This document shows, one piece after another, positions 1 to 6,943 of a stretch of 18,101 bases of DNA (position 1 is the stretch's first letter; the number at the start of each line of letters is the position of its first letter). The notes beneath the pieces are model-generated. The model was given only the letters and a program-made list of their open reading frames with translations, searched no databases and was not told the DNA's origin. A program made the position numbers and the translations under genes. The stretch spans positions 1 through 18,101 of the forward strand of contig JADGDA010000020.1 in assembly GCA_015228695.1 (NCBI GenBank), read 5' to 3'. The stretch is from Alphaproteobacteria bacterium (GTDB lineage Bacteria; Pseudomonadota; Alphaproteobacteria; Rhodospirillales; Rhodospirillaceae).

Positions 1-29
1 TCCAGGATCAGGGGCGTGCGCGCTTGGAT

Positions 30-147
30 GATCTGGTGGTTATAGCGAGGGTGCAACACCCGATCCCATCCCGAACTCGGACGTGAAAGCCCTCTGCGCC
101 GATGGTACTGCGTCTTAAGGCGTGGGAGAGTAGGTCGCTGCCAGATC
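30..147 (+). rRNA. rrf: 5S ribosomal RNA
   Basis: About 118 nt with the conserved 5S core (CGATCCCATCCCGAACTCGG near 61-80, then GTGAAAGCC and GCGCCGATGGTACTG). The ends GATCTGG and CCAGATC pair as helix I. It sits at the 3' end of an rRNA operon just upstream of tRNA-fMet, the normal alphaproteobacterial order. The 29 bases before it are the end of the 23S-5S spacer. The exact ends are estimated from helix pairing. Confidence 0.95.
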
Positions 148-236
148 TTCCAAGCCCGCATTCCCCCAAAAGCCGTTCTCGACCTATCCACGATGACCCC
201 TGCGCTCCATCCCCGAGCCCGCAAACCAATCCCTGC

Positions 237-315
<79 letters not shown>

Positions 316-342
316 TTAGCCCTATATATCAGTGAGATACGA

Positions 343-371
343 AAAGCCCCGGTCCAGTGGATCGGGGCTTT
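343..371 (+). terminator. Hairpin terminator just inside the left end of the island
   Basis: AAAGCCCCGGTCC and GGATCGGGGCTTT form a 13-bp stem with one G-T pair and a 3-nt loop. It lies about 30 nt after tRNA-fMet and replaces the native terminator, which integration displaced to 15331-15362. The stem ends in AAA/TTT, so it could act in both directions. Confidence 0.8.
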
Positions 372-379
372 CTCGTTCG

Positions 380-453
380 TGTCCGAACTGTGTCCGAAAA
401 AAACCCGTCGGCGAGTGTCCGCCTCTGTCCGAAAGAAGATGGCCGTTCGGACA
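380..453. promoter_or_regulatory. Left cluster of putative integrase arm-type sites (TGTCCGAA repeats)
   Basis: TGTCCGAA occurs at 380-387, 391-398 and 426-433, and inverted (TTCGGACA) at 446-453. A degenerate TGTCCGCC lies at 416-423. The first two copies are 11 bp apart. The same motif recurs near attR at 15122, 15133 (again 11 bp apart) and 15244. Repeats shared by the two ends of an integrated element and placed beside att are the signature of tyrosine-integrase arm sites. Binding itself is inferred. Confidence 0.72.
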
Positions 454-501
454 TGTAAATGCTACCATTGCGCTTTACTGGCTGGCAACATTGGGGGGGG
501 A

Positions 502-1689
502 ATGCGCTTTTTCTGGCAACGGGGGTCGTATGAGGAAGTTGCCAAAGCCTATGATGATGGGGATTACGCCACTGCGCTGCGACTGTGCCGGCCGCTAGCG
601 GAGAAGGGCCATTTGGGCGCCCAATCTCGGCTGGGCGCGATGTATTTCGACGGAAAAGGGGTATCGCAAGATTATAGCGAGGCGTTGAAGTGGCTTCGCA
701 TGGCTGGAGATCAGGGGGACAGCGAGGCTCAGATCCACCTCGGATTCGCGTATCATAAAGGCAAAGGGGTTCCGCAAGATCATACCCAGGCGGTCTCGTG
801 GTATCGCAAGGCTGCCGACCAGGGGGACGCCAGCGCGCAGAGCAATCTAGGGGTCATGTATGCACGAGGGTTGGGAGTTCCGCAGGATGGTGCCGAGGCG
901 GTGAACTGGCTCCGCAAGGCTGCCGACCAGGGCGATGCCAATGCACAATCCGGTCTAGGTGCCTTGTATGCACAAGGGTTGGGAGTTCCGCAGGATGACG
1001 CCGAGGCGGTGAAGTGGTTTCGCAAGGCTGCCGACCAGGGCGAGGCCAGCGCACAGGCCAGTCTAGGAAACATGTATATACAAGGGTTGGGAGTTCCACA
1101 GGATGGTGCCGAGGCGGCGAAGTGGCTCCGCAAGGCAGCCGACCAGGGGAACGCCTATGCACAATATCTTATAGGGCTAATGTATGCCAAGGGCGTAGGC
1201 GTGCCGAAGAATCGAGCAAAAGCCATTGAGTGGTTTCGCAAGGCTACTGACAATGGAAACGTCGAAGCAAAAAAATCTCTGGCAGAATTTACTTCAAAAC
1301 GGGCAGATGGTCCCGTAACGATTAAGCCGGATCTTACGAAGAGGCCAGCAAACATCACTTTGAGGGAACTGATTGAGGCGCTTATTATATATCTATATCA
1401 AATAAATGGGATACACGTTCATAGTTTTTACTTTGATGTGAATGAATTTGGTTGGACTGATGTGTATTTAACAAGCTTTGTGGATGGATATGAAAAAATG
1501 AGCTTCATGATTGAAGATAAACGGTTGCGTTCTGAAAATGGAAAAATCGGCTCACACTCTAGGATTGTGATTATCCATGCTGGAGACAGGGGTGTTGTCT
1601 TTAGTTTTGTTGCTGTCCCGAACGCGGATAGGTCCATTACATTTCACAAAGTGAAAAGGTTTGATAATAATGGCGTGGCGTACTACTAG
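502..1689 (+). CDS. Sel1-repeat (TPR-like) protein with unknown C-terminal domain; island cargo
   Basis: A 395-aa protein. Residues 1-35 form a short helical N-cap. Residues 36-251 hold six 36-residue Sel1 repeats (pattern G.A.AQ..LG.MY..G.GVPQD..EA..W..KAADQ), and a degenerate start of a seventh follows. Sel1 repeats form an alpha-solenoid for protein-protein contacts. Residues from about 270 to 395 form a different domain that I do not recognise. It is much richer in A+T than the repeats, which suggests a gene fusion or exchange. There is no signal peptide or membrane segment, so the protein is probably cytoplasmic. I chose the ATG at 502, after a run of eight G bases that can act as ribosome-binding site; an ATG at 439 in the same frame is less likely. 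The open frame continues upstream through the tRNA, so longer versions are artefacts. It is the only island gene on the plus strand apart from the IS, so it is likely accessory cargo. Function is unknown. Confidence 0.85.
   Translation: MRFFWQRGSYEEVAKAYDDGDYATALRLCRPLAEKGHLGAQSRLGAMYFDGKGVSQDYSEALKWLRMAGDQGDSEAQIHLGFAYHKGKGVPQDHTQAVSWYRKAADQGDASAQSNLGVMYARGLGVPQDGAEAVNWLRKAADQGDANAQSGLGALYAQGLGVPQDDAEAVKWFRKAADQGEASAQASLGNMYIQGLGVPQDGAEAAKWLRKAADQGNAYAQYLIGLMYAKGVGVPKNRAKAIEWFRKATDNGNVEAKKSLAEFTSKRADGPVTIKPDLTKRPANITLRELIEALIIYLYQINGIHVHSFYFDVNEFGWTDVYLTSFVDGYEKMSFMIEDKRLRSENGKIGSHSRIVIIHAGDRGVVFSFVAVPNADRSITFHKVKRFDNNGVAYY
823..1254 (+). repeat. 108-bp tandem repeats (Sel1 units 3-6)
   Basis: Four consecutive 108-bp units (823, 931, 1039, 1147) encode Sel1 repeats. 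Units 3 to 5 are also close at the DNA level: each carries GGGTTGGGAGTTCC and GCCGAGGCGG at the same phase. This points to recent internal duplication, and the unit number could vary between strains. Confidence 0.85.
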
Positions 1690-1694
1690 AGCGA

Positions 1695-1710
1695 TTGTCC
1701 GACGGGACAA
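1695..1710. terminator. Small hairpin after the Sel1 gene
   Basis: TTGTCC-GACG-GGACAA forms a 6-bp stem with a 4-nt loop 5 bp after the Sel1 stop codon. There is no T-run, so a terminator role is only possible. Confidence 0.35.
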
Positions 1711-1898
1711 CAATCCCCGGCGACATCCGCTGTATCACGAGTCGTGGCGCGAGGCGCATCGGCCCCTTGACCCAACTTCGAAGGTTTCCCCCCCCGCCGC
1801 GCCCGAAAAATGGCGGAAACGCTTGTGTTTGCTCGCCTCTTGGCGAATTGTGGTGCTAAATTGCTATCGCATGCTCCGGTTTTAGCCAGCATAAACGC

Positions 1899-1904
1899 TT
1901 GACA
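1899..1904 (+). promoter_or_regulatory. Possible -35 box of the IS transposase
   Basis: A perfect TTGACA lies about 50 bp upstream of the transposase ATG. No good -10 box is seen 16-18 bp downstream (GTGTCT/TGTCTT), so promoter strength is doubtful. Confidence 0.35.
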
Positions 1905-1956
1905 AATATGAACTGCGTGTGGTGTCTTGTTGGAAGGATGCCCAGGATGCCCCGCG

Positions 1957-3606
1957 ATGTTCATCCGTGTCAAGAAGATCAATGGCTACGAATACCTCTA
2001 CCTCGTTGAGAACGCCCGCGAGGGCGGACGCCATGTTCAGCGGGTCATCAAATCACTGGGCCGCAAGGACGAGGTCGAGGCGTCCGGCATGCTGGACTCG
2101 CTGATCGCCTCGGCGGCCCGGCACTCGCCGCGCTCGATCGTGCTGTCGCGCTACTACAAGGGCGAGTTGCCGGAACTGAAGCGCCAGAGCATCGGCGCCG
2201 ACTTTGTGTTCGGCCGGCTGTGGGAGGAGACCGGCTGCCGTGAGGTTTTGACCAGCCTGCTCGCCGATCGCCGGTTCGGGTTCGATGTGGAGCGGGCCAT
2301 CTACATGACGGTTCTGCACCGGCTGATGATCTCGGGTTCCGACCTGCATGCAAGCGATTGGAAGGACAAGGTCCGCGTCCCTGGCGCGGAGCAGGTGACG
2401 CTGGATCAGGCGTATCGGGCCATGGCCTGGCTGGGGGAGGAGATGTCCGAACCGGCCGGGCCGCTCGGGCCGAGAACGATGACCGATGTCATTGAGGAAG
2501 CGCTCTACCGGTATCGGAAAGACCTGTTCGGTGAAGCCACGGTCGCCTTCCTCGACACCACCAGCCTCTACTTCGAGGGCGAGGGCGGCGAGACGCTCGG
2601 CCAACGCGGCCATTCCAAGGACTACCGGCCTCACCTGAAGCAGGTGATCCTTGGTATTGTGCTCGATGGTCATGACCGTCCGATCGCCTCGTTCCTGTCG
2701 CCCGGCAACACGGCCGACGTCACGACGCTGATCCCGGTGGTGCGCCGCCTACAGGAACGCTTCGGCATCTCCAGGGCCTGTGTGGTCGCCGATCGCGGCA
2801 TGATCTCCGCCGCCGTCATCGCCGCGCTGGAGGCGGCGGGCGTCGATTACGTTCTGGGCGCCCGCGAGCGGTCGGTGCGCGAGATCTACGAGAACGTCAT
2901 CACCGATGACGGCGTGTCCGTGCCGCTGGCAATCCCACGCCAGAAAGGTGAGACCCGCCTCGAGGTCAAGGACGTCACGATCGAAGGCCGCCGCTATGTG
3001 GTCTGCCGGAACGAAGAGGAAGCCAGGAAAGACGCAGAAACGCGGGCGAAAATCCTCGAAGGACTCAAGACCGCGTTGGCCGGCGGCGACATGAAGCTGG
3101 TCGCCAACACCGGCTTTCGCCGCTATCTGCAGAAAACCGGCGGCAAGGCCTTCGCCATCGATCCGGCCAAGGTCGAGAATGACGCCTGCTTCGACGGGCT
3201 CTTTGTCTTGCGCGTCAACGCCAAGCTGACCGCCCTGCAGGCGGTCCTGCGCTATCGCCATCTGCTGGCCGTGGAGGACACCTTCAGGACCGGAAAAGCT
3301 CTTCTCACCACCCGGCCGATCTACCACAAGACCGACGCCAACATCCGTGGCCACGTGTTCTGCACCTTCCTGGCCCTCGTGCTGCGCCACGAACTCGTCA
3401 GCCGCCTTGCGCCACACGGCCCCAAGGCGATCGAGTGGAAGCTGATTGTTGATGACCTTACCGATCTCAGCCATGTCGACGTTGAGCAGGACGGCAAGCG
3501 CGCCCGGCTACGCACCGCGCCCGGACCCACCATAAATCAGGTCTGCCGCGCCGTTGGAATCACCCTGCCACCCGTTTACGAGGAGATATCGCCTAACACC
3601 AGATAG
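1957..3606 (+). CDS. IS1634-family DDE transposase
   Basis: A 549-aa protein, close to the usual length for IS1634-type (IS4-related, DDE_Tnp_1) transposases. The catalytic acidic residues are visible: D200 in FLDTTSLYF, D279 in VVADRGMIS and E440 in LLAVEDTFRTGK, with K447 seven residues later. The conserved tail GHVFCTFLALVL follows. It catalyses cut-and-paste transposition between the 17-bp terminal repeats. I chose the ATG at 1957 (MFIRVKKINGYEYLYLVEN), the usual N-terminus of the family; the upstream in-frame starts are TTG codons that add Cys/Pro-rich residues unlike the family. The frame is uninterrupted and all three acidic residues are present, so the element is probably active or recently so. 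Confidence 0.92.
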   Translation: MFIRVKKINGYEYLYLVENAREGGRHVQRVIKSLGRKDEVEASGMLDSLIASAARHSPRSIVLSRYYKGELPELKRQSIGADFVFGRLWEETGCREVLTSLLADRRFGFDVERAIYMTVLHRLMISGSDLHASDWKDKVRVPGAEQVTLDQAYRAMAWLGEEMSEPAGPLGPRTMTDVIEEALYRYRKDLFGEATVAFLDTTSLYFEGEGGETLGQRGHSKDYRPHLKQVILGIVLDGHDRPIASFLSPGNTADVTTLIPVVRRLQERFGISRACVVADRGMISAAVIAALEAAGVDYVLGARERSVREIYENVITDDGVSVPLAIPRQKGETRLEVKDVTIEGRRYVVCRNEEEARKDAETRAKILEGLKTALAGGDMKLVANTGFRRYLQKTGGKAFAIDPAKVENDACFDGLFVLRVNAKLTALQAVLRYRHLLAVEDTFRTGKALLTTRPIYHKTDANIRGHVFCTFLALVLRHELVSRLAPHGPKAIEWKLIVDDLTDLSHVDVEQDGKRARLRTAPGPTINQVCRAVGITLPPVYEEISPNTR

Positions 3607-3701
3607 GACTCCGGCCTTCATAGCTGTGGTGCCTAAAACTTTTTTCGGCCCACAACGCATTGATAGGGTTGGATTCTTTAAAGAAAACCTTCGAAGTTGG
3701 G

Positions 3702-3850
3702 CTTGAGGGCGGCAAAGGGATGCTCGACATGGGTGCGGACTACGGATTTCTTCGCGTTGGCAGCCGCCGCCCGTCGCGACATTGGTTTGCCGCGCGGCTT
3801 CTTGATGTGGATGCAGCACTCCTTGCCGATGCTGCGCAGGAAAGCCTTCG
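3702..3850 (-). pseudogene. IS5-family transposase remnant (C-terminal fragment)
   Basis: The minus-strand frame reads SKAFLRSIGKECCIHIKKPR, then GKPM, ANAKKS, and RTHVEHPFAALK, the C-terminal block of IS5-type transposases (KKPRGKPM ... AN.RKS.VR..VEHVFA..K). It starts just behind the terL stop and is cut at 3702 by the IS1634-like element. Across that IS the frame resumes at 1770 as GPM, matching the family's KGPM. There is no start codon, no catalytic N-terminal part and no intact C-terminus, so it is a dead fragment. The 1690-1770 segment on the other side probably holds the rest of the remnant or its junction with island DNA. Confidence 0.72.
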
Positions 3851-3852
3851 AG

Positions 3853-5451
3853 TTACAAAAACAAAAACCCACCGGGGCGCGCCGTCTCATAGACGCTCTG
3901 CCCTCCCTCCCCATCTTTCGCCAGAGCCAGAGCAATCGCGCACGCAACCGCACCGTCAATACGCTCCCGTGCCTTCCCCTTTGAGAACAGCCGGTTTCCA
4001 GCCCTGTCGGTCTCGACCTGGATGTTGTCGAAGCACCACCTCAACACCGGGTGGCCTCCGTGCTGGAACATCCGCCCGATGATTGCCCGCTCAAGGTCTT
4101 TGATCGCCGGAGCCATGGTCACCCAGCCTTGCCTCACCTCCACCGCCGGGTAGCCGTCTTCGGTCAGGGTGTTCAAGGTTGAGCGGGCGAGGTGGGGATC
4201 GATTCCGATGCCTCGAACGTCGAAGCGGGCGGAGAGGTCGCGGATGCAATCCTCGACGGCGCGAAAATCGACGACGTTGCCGGGTGTCGGCTCGATATGC
4301 CCTTCGTCTTTCCAGCGGACATAGGGCACGCCGTCCCGATCCTGTCGGCCTCGGAGGTTGTCAGCCGGGCAGAAGAAATGCGGAAGGACCGCGTAGCCGT
4401 CGCCCACTTTCCAGGCGGCAACCACCACGGTTAAGTCGGAGTTGCTGGAAAGGTCAACCCCGAGCCAGCACGGGGCAGAGGCCAGCGCGTCCATATCCAA
4501 CGGTGTCGCGCCTGCGTCATAAACTCCCATGTCCACAAACGGGTCAACGCTGTGGTCAAGCCAGACGTTCAAATGAAGCTGTCGAAAAGCTTCCCGATCC
4601 GCCGGGCGGTTCTCGGCCTCTCGGGCAAGCTGGCGTAGGCCCTCGATGTCGGGAAAACCTTGGGCGAGTCCGGGATTCGCCCGCTGCCACACCGATTCGT
4701 CCCGCCAATCAGCATCGGCGGCAGTCTCGAACAGGACCGGCAGTGTACCAGGATCATCAATCTCGCCACGGGCGACTCGGCGGGCATAGTCCACAATGTC
4801 ATGGGCGACATTCTGTTGTCCGCGTCCCGCCGTGGTGATGGTGACGGACAACGCACCGGGCACCTTGACCAAGCCGGTACGGATCACGTCCCAGAGGTCG
4901 CGCTTAGGCCATGCGTGAAGTTCGTCCACCAGGGCAAACGTGGGTGTCGTGCCGTGGCTCCGGGCGGCGTCGCAGGATACGGCGCGAAGCTGGCATCCTG
5001 ATTTCGGGTGCTCGATCCGGTGCCGATAATCGATGAAGCGGAGAACCTTTTCAATACGCGGGTCTTCGCGACAGATTCCCACAGCTTCCTCGAACCCGAT
5101 ACGGGCTTGCTCGCGATCAGAGGCGGCAAACAGAGCAAGGCCACCGGGCACGCGCTCAGGGCCTATGGAATGCAACAGGCCGAGTCCTGCCCCCAGGGAG
5201 GTCTTCCGCCCCCCACGGGGCAACAGCATCACGACGCTGCGCACGATCCGCCGTCCGTCCGGGTGGCAGGGTCCATAGATACGCCGCACGATCCGTTCCT
5301 GCCAGGGTGTCAGGTCGAAGGCGCGTTTTGGGAGGCGGCTTTTCGGGTGTCGGAGGCGTCGGAGAAAATTGACGGCGCGTTCCCCGTATTCCAGCGGATC
5401 AGGGATTTCGGAGCCGTCGAATATCCAGTCGGGATAGGTGGATGCGCTCAT
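3853..5451 (-). CDS. Phage terminase large subunit (HK97-type)
   Basis: A 532-aa protein, full length for this family (Terminase_1). The motor has a Walker A-like segment LLPRGGRKTS (77-86), where the usual G before K is R, and a Walker B VDELH (175-179). The C-terminal RNase-H-like nuclease shows D333 (GVDLSSNSDLT), D418 (GIDPHLA) and D499 (RIDGAVA). The motor drives DNA into the prohead and the nuclease makes the cut. Its ATG overlaps the terS stop in an ATGA, so the two are translationally coupled. It is the last gene of the head and packaging operon; its stop lies directly against the IS5 remnant. The C-terminal SVYET...GFLFL looks like a natural end, so the gene seems intact. Confidence 0.93.
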   Translation of the reverse strand: MSASTYPDWIFDGSEIPDPLEYGERAVNFLRRLRHPKSRLPKRAFDLTPWQERIVRRIYGPCHPDGRRIVRSVVMLLPRGGRKTSLGAGLGLLHSIGPERVPGGLALFAASDREQARIGFEEAVGICREDPRIEKVLRFIDYRHRIEHPKSGCQLRAVSCDAARSHGTTPTFALVDELHAWPKRDLWDVIRTGLVKVPGALSVTITTAGRGQQNVAHDIVDYARRVARGEIDDPGTLPVLFETAADADWRDESVWQRANPGLAQGFPDIEGLRQLAREAENRPADREAFRQLHLNVWLDHSVDPFVDMGVYDAGATPLDMDALASAPCWLGVDLSSNSDLTVVVAAWKVGDGYAVLPHFFCPADNLRGRQDRDGVPYVRWKDEGHIEPTPGNVVDFRAVEDCIRDLSARFDVRGIGIDPHLARSTLNTLTEDGYPAVEVRQGWVTMAPAIKDLERAIIGRMFQHGGHPVLRWCFDNIQVETDRAGNRLFSKGKARERIDGAVACAIALALAKDGEGGQSVYETARPGGFLFL

Positions 5452-5846
5452 AGGTCGAGGTCGGAAAGATCGTCATCGCCCTCAGTCGCGGCGGCCTTGT
5501 TTCGGGATGCGGGTGTCAGGCCAAGCTCGGCGGCAAGGCGGCGGCATTCGGTCAGGCTCTGGAAGAGGGTCTGGAAAGCCGGGTGCCGTTTGCGGTCGCC
5601 CTTGTCGTTCTCAACCATATCGCCCTCTGCGGCAATCGTCGCCTGCATCCGCCGCACCGTCCCGGCTGAGAGGCAATAAGCTTCGAGCATGGGCAGGTCT
5701 TCACGGGTGAGGGTCTTGCGTTGGCTTAGACCGGGAACGACGCGCCGCCACTCGGCCTTACCTTCGAACGGCAACCAGGATGGAGCCGGGGGCAGGCGGG
5801 ATAAACCGCCTTCGATGGCTTTCAGGTCGGGTTTTCTGCCCCTCAT
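5448..5846 (-). CDS. Phage terminase small subunit (P27 family)
   Basis: A 132-aa protein. The N-terminus MRGRKPDLKAIEGG is the hallmark of P27-type TerS. It continues with LTREDLPMLEAYCLSAG...., the helical DNA-recognition and oligomerisation part, and a coiled region ending FQSLTECRRLAAELGLTPASR, the standard P27 tail. An acidic C-terminus (EGDDDLSDLDL) follows. TerS recognises the packaging site and brings DNA to TerL. AGGA lies 9 nt before the ATG. The stop overlaps the terL start (ATGA). It follows the HNH gene after a 95-bp gap that may hold the packaging site. Confidence 0.9.
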   Translation of the reverse strand: MRGRKPDLKAIEGGLSRLPPAPSWLPFEGKAEWRRVVPGLSQRKTLTREDLPMLEAYCLSAGTVRRMQATIAAEGDMVENDKGDRKRHPAFQTLFQSLTECRRLAAELGLTPASRNKAAATEGDDDLSDLDL

Positions 5847-5915
5847 GGCGTGTTTTCCTATTCGTATTTGCTCAATTCTGGTCTATCGGGAGGAAGACCC
5901 CCTGCCGGTCGCAAG

Positions 5916-5958
5916 CCCCAAAGCCCCAAGGATTTACCCCCCTACCCCGTATTGCCCC
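5916..5958 (-). other. G-run cluster (putative G-quadruplex) between HNH and terS
   Basis: On the minus strand, which is the mRNA sense here, five G-runs of 4, 4, 6, 4 and 4 bases occur in 43 nt (C-runs on the plus strand at 5955, 5945, 5937, 5924 and 5916). The loops are 2 to 9 nt. The cluster spans the HNH stop codon and enters the terS leader. In HK97-like phages the region upstream of terS carries cos, so a packaging or regulatory role is possible but unproven. Confidence 0.5.
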
Positions 5959-6271
5959 AGCGGCTGCCCTCTGTTGCAGACTTGGAACCGTGACAGCGGA
6001 CGCACAAGAGTTGAAGGTTGTCCGGGGCGTCGCCGCCTCCCCGTGATCGGGGTACCTTGTGGTCAACGTGGGTGGCGTGCGGTGCGCCACAGGACTCACA
6101 GACTCCAGAGCGAGACGCGCGGTATTCATCCGCGATCCGTCGCCACGTTCGGCCATGGTAAAAGACATTGCTTGCGGGTTTGACGTAACTCGCGGCACAA
6201 GCGGGACAGCGCTTGCCGGTATAGGGCTTATGGCCATAGACAGGGCAGTGAGTTGGGGGAGAATACGGCAT
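5942..6271 (-). CDS. HNH endonuclease (packaging-associated)
   Basis: A 109-aa protein. Cysteines at 9, 22 and 25 form a possible N-terminal zinc knuckle. The HNH domain has CESC (58-61), VDHK with H71, DNLQLLC with N85, and CVRCH (90-94), so the zinc pairs and the H-N-H residues are all present. In HK97-type phages and cf-PICIs an HNH protein next to terS/terL assists cos cleavage during packaging. The ATG is 3 nt after the connector stop, so the pair is coupled. The usual phage position (HNH then terS then terL) is kept. Confidence 0.92.
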   Translation of the reverse strand: MPYSPPTHCPVYGHKPYTGKRCPACAASYVKPASNVFYHGRTWRRIADEYRASRSGVCESCGAPHATHVDHKVPRSRGGGDAPDNLQLLCVRCHGSKSATEGSRWGNTG

Positions 6272-6274
6272 GGT

Positions 6275-6886
6275 TCAACCCACCGGGATATTGCGGTAAG
6301 GCGTCAACAGCCCAACCACTTCGGGCGGCATTGACGAGTCTCCGCCCCGCCAATAGTCGGTTCGGCCAAGGCCCTCGACGGTCTCGGCTTTCACGGCAAG
6401 ATCACGGCCTCGCGCAAACCAGAAGTCTTTGACCAGAGCCACCACTGCGGCCTCGGCGTCAGGGGGCAGGGTGCGTCCAGGTTGTCCGGGGAGGGCATAG
6501 CCAGCACGGTAGCTCACCTCGATCTTGCCGGTAGCCCACAGAGTACGGCGGTCGTCGGCGAGCCGATGGAGAAAACCCATTTCGTTCTCGGCCTCATAGT
6601 CGTCGGCGGTCAGGGTGTTGCCGTTTTCCGTGACGGAGAGGATGTTCGCCAGAGGCCAGCGGGCCAAGCTCAGAACCCATTCCGGGACAGCCAGTCGAAA
6701 TGTTTCCAGTACCGTCTCGCGTGCGAAGGAATGGTTGCAGTGTCGGGAAACCATATCGCTGGCCCGGTCGATCAACTCGGCCAGATAGGAGTCATCACCA
6801 CTGCTCCCGGTCAGATTCAGTTCGGCCTTGACGGTGGCGAGCGTGGTCAGGCGGTGGCTCTCGGCGGGCGTCGTTACGGTCAACAT
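6275..6886 (-). CDS. Head-tail connector protein (gp6-like)
   Basis: A 203-aa protein of the phage gp6-like head-tail connector family: a helical start (LTTLATVKAELNLTGSSGDDSYLAELIDRASDMVSRHCN), then LARWPLANILSVTENGNTL, IEVSYRAGY and a final helix with ALVKDFWFARGRD. It would form the ring under the portal to which a tail or stopper attaches. I chose the ATG at 6886 (MLTVTTPAESHRLTTL) with GGAG upstream; a GTG at 6928 would lie inside a strong hairpin. It is the only visible neck protein; no head-closure or tail-terminator gene follows. Confidence 0.85.
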   Translation of the reverse strand: MLTVTTPAESHRLTTLATVKAELNLTGSSGDDSYLAELIDRASDMVSRHCNHSFARETVLETFRLAVPEWVLSLARWPLANILSVTENGNTLTADDYEAENEMGFLHRLADDRRTLWATGKIEVSYRAGYALPGQPGRTLPPDAEAAVVALVKDFWFARGRDLAVKAETVEGLGRTDYWRGGDSSMPPEVVGLLTPYRNIPVG

Positions 6887-6910
6887 TTTGGGAGAGTCTC
6901 CAGTGGAAGG

Positions 6911-6936
6911 GGGAGCCTGTAAGTTCACAGGCTCCC
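6911..6936 (-). terminator. Perfect 10-bp hairpin between capsid and connector genes
   Basis: GGGAGCCTGT-AAGTTC-ACAGGCTCCC is a perfect 10-bp stem with a 6-nt loop, 7 bp after the capsid stop codon and 24 bp before the connector ATG. No T-run follows on the minus strand, so partial termination or protection of the upstream mRNA is more likely than a full stop. It would favour capsid over the connector and terminase genes. Confidence 0.65.
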
Positions 6937-6943
6937 AAATCCG

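Larger units (their letters stand above)
1771..3701 (+). mobile_element. Complete IS1634-like insertion sequence (1931 bp)
   Basis: The ends are set by a perfect 17-bp inverted repeat: CCCAACTTCGAAGGTTT at 1771-1787 and its reverse complement at 3685-3701. A 5-bp target duplication CTTGA lies just outside on both sides (1766-1770 and 3702-3706). One transposase gene fills the element. Removing the IS and one CTTGA joins the flanks so that an IS5-type transposase frame continues as ...FAALK-GPM. The IS therefore landed inside an older IS5-like copy. The family is assigned from the transposase; the ends come directly from sequence. Confidence 0.9.

Noticed and set aside
4179..5679. Plus-strand ORFs opposite terL and terS
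   Set aside because: They have no recognisable domains and lie on the other strand of well-supported terminase genes.
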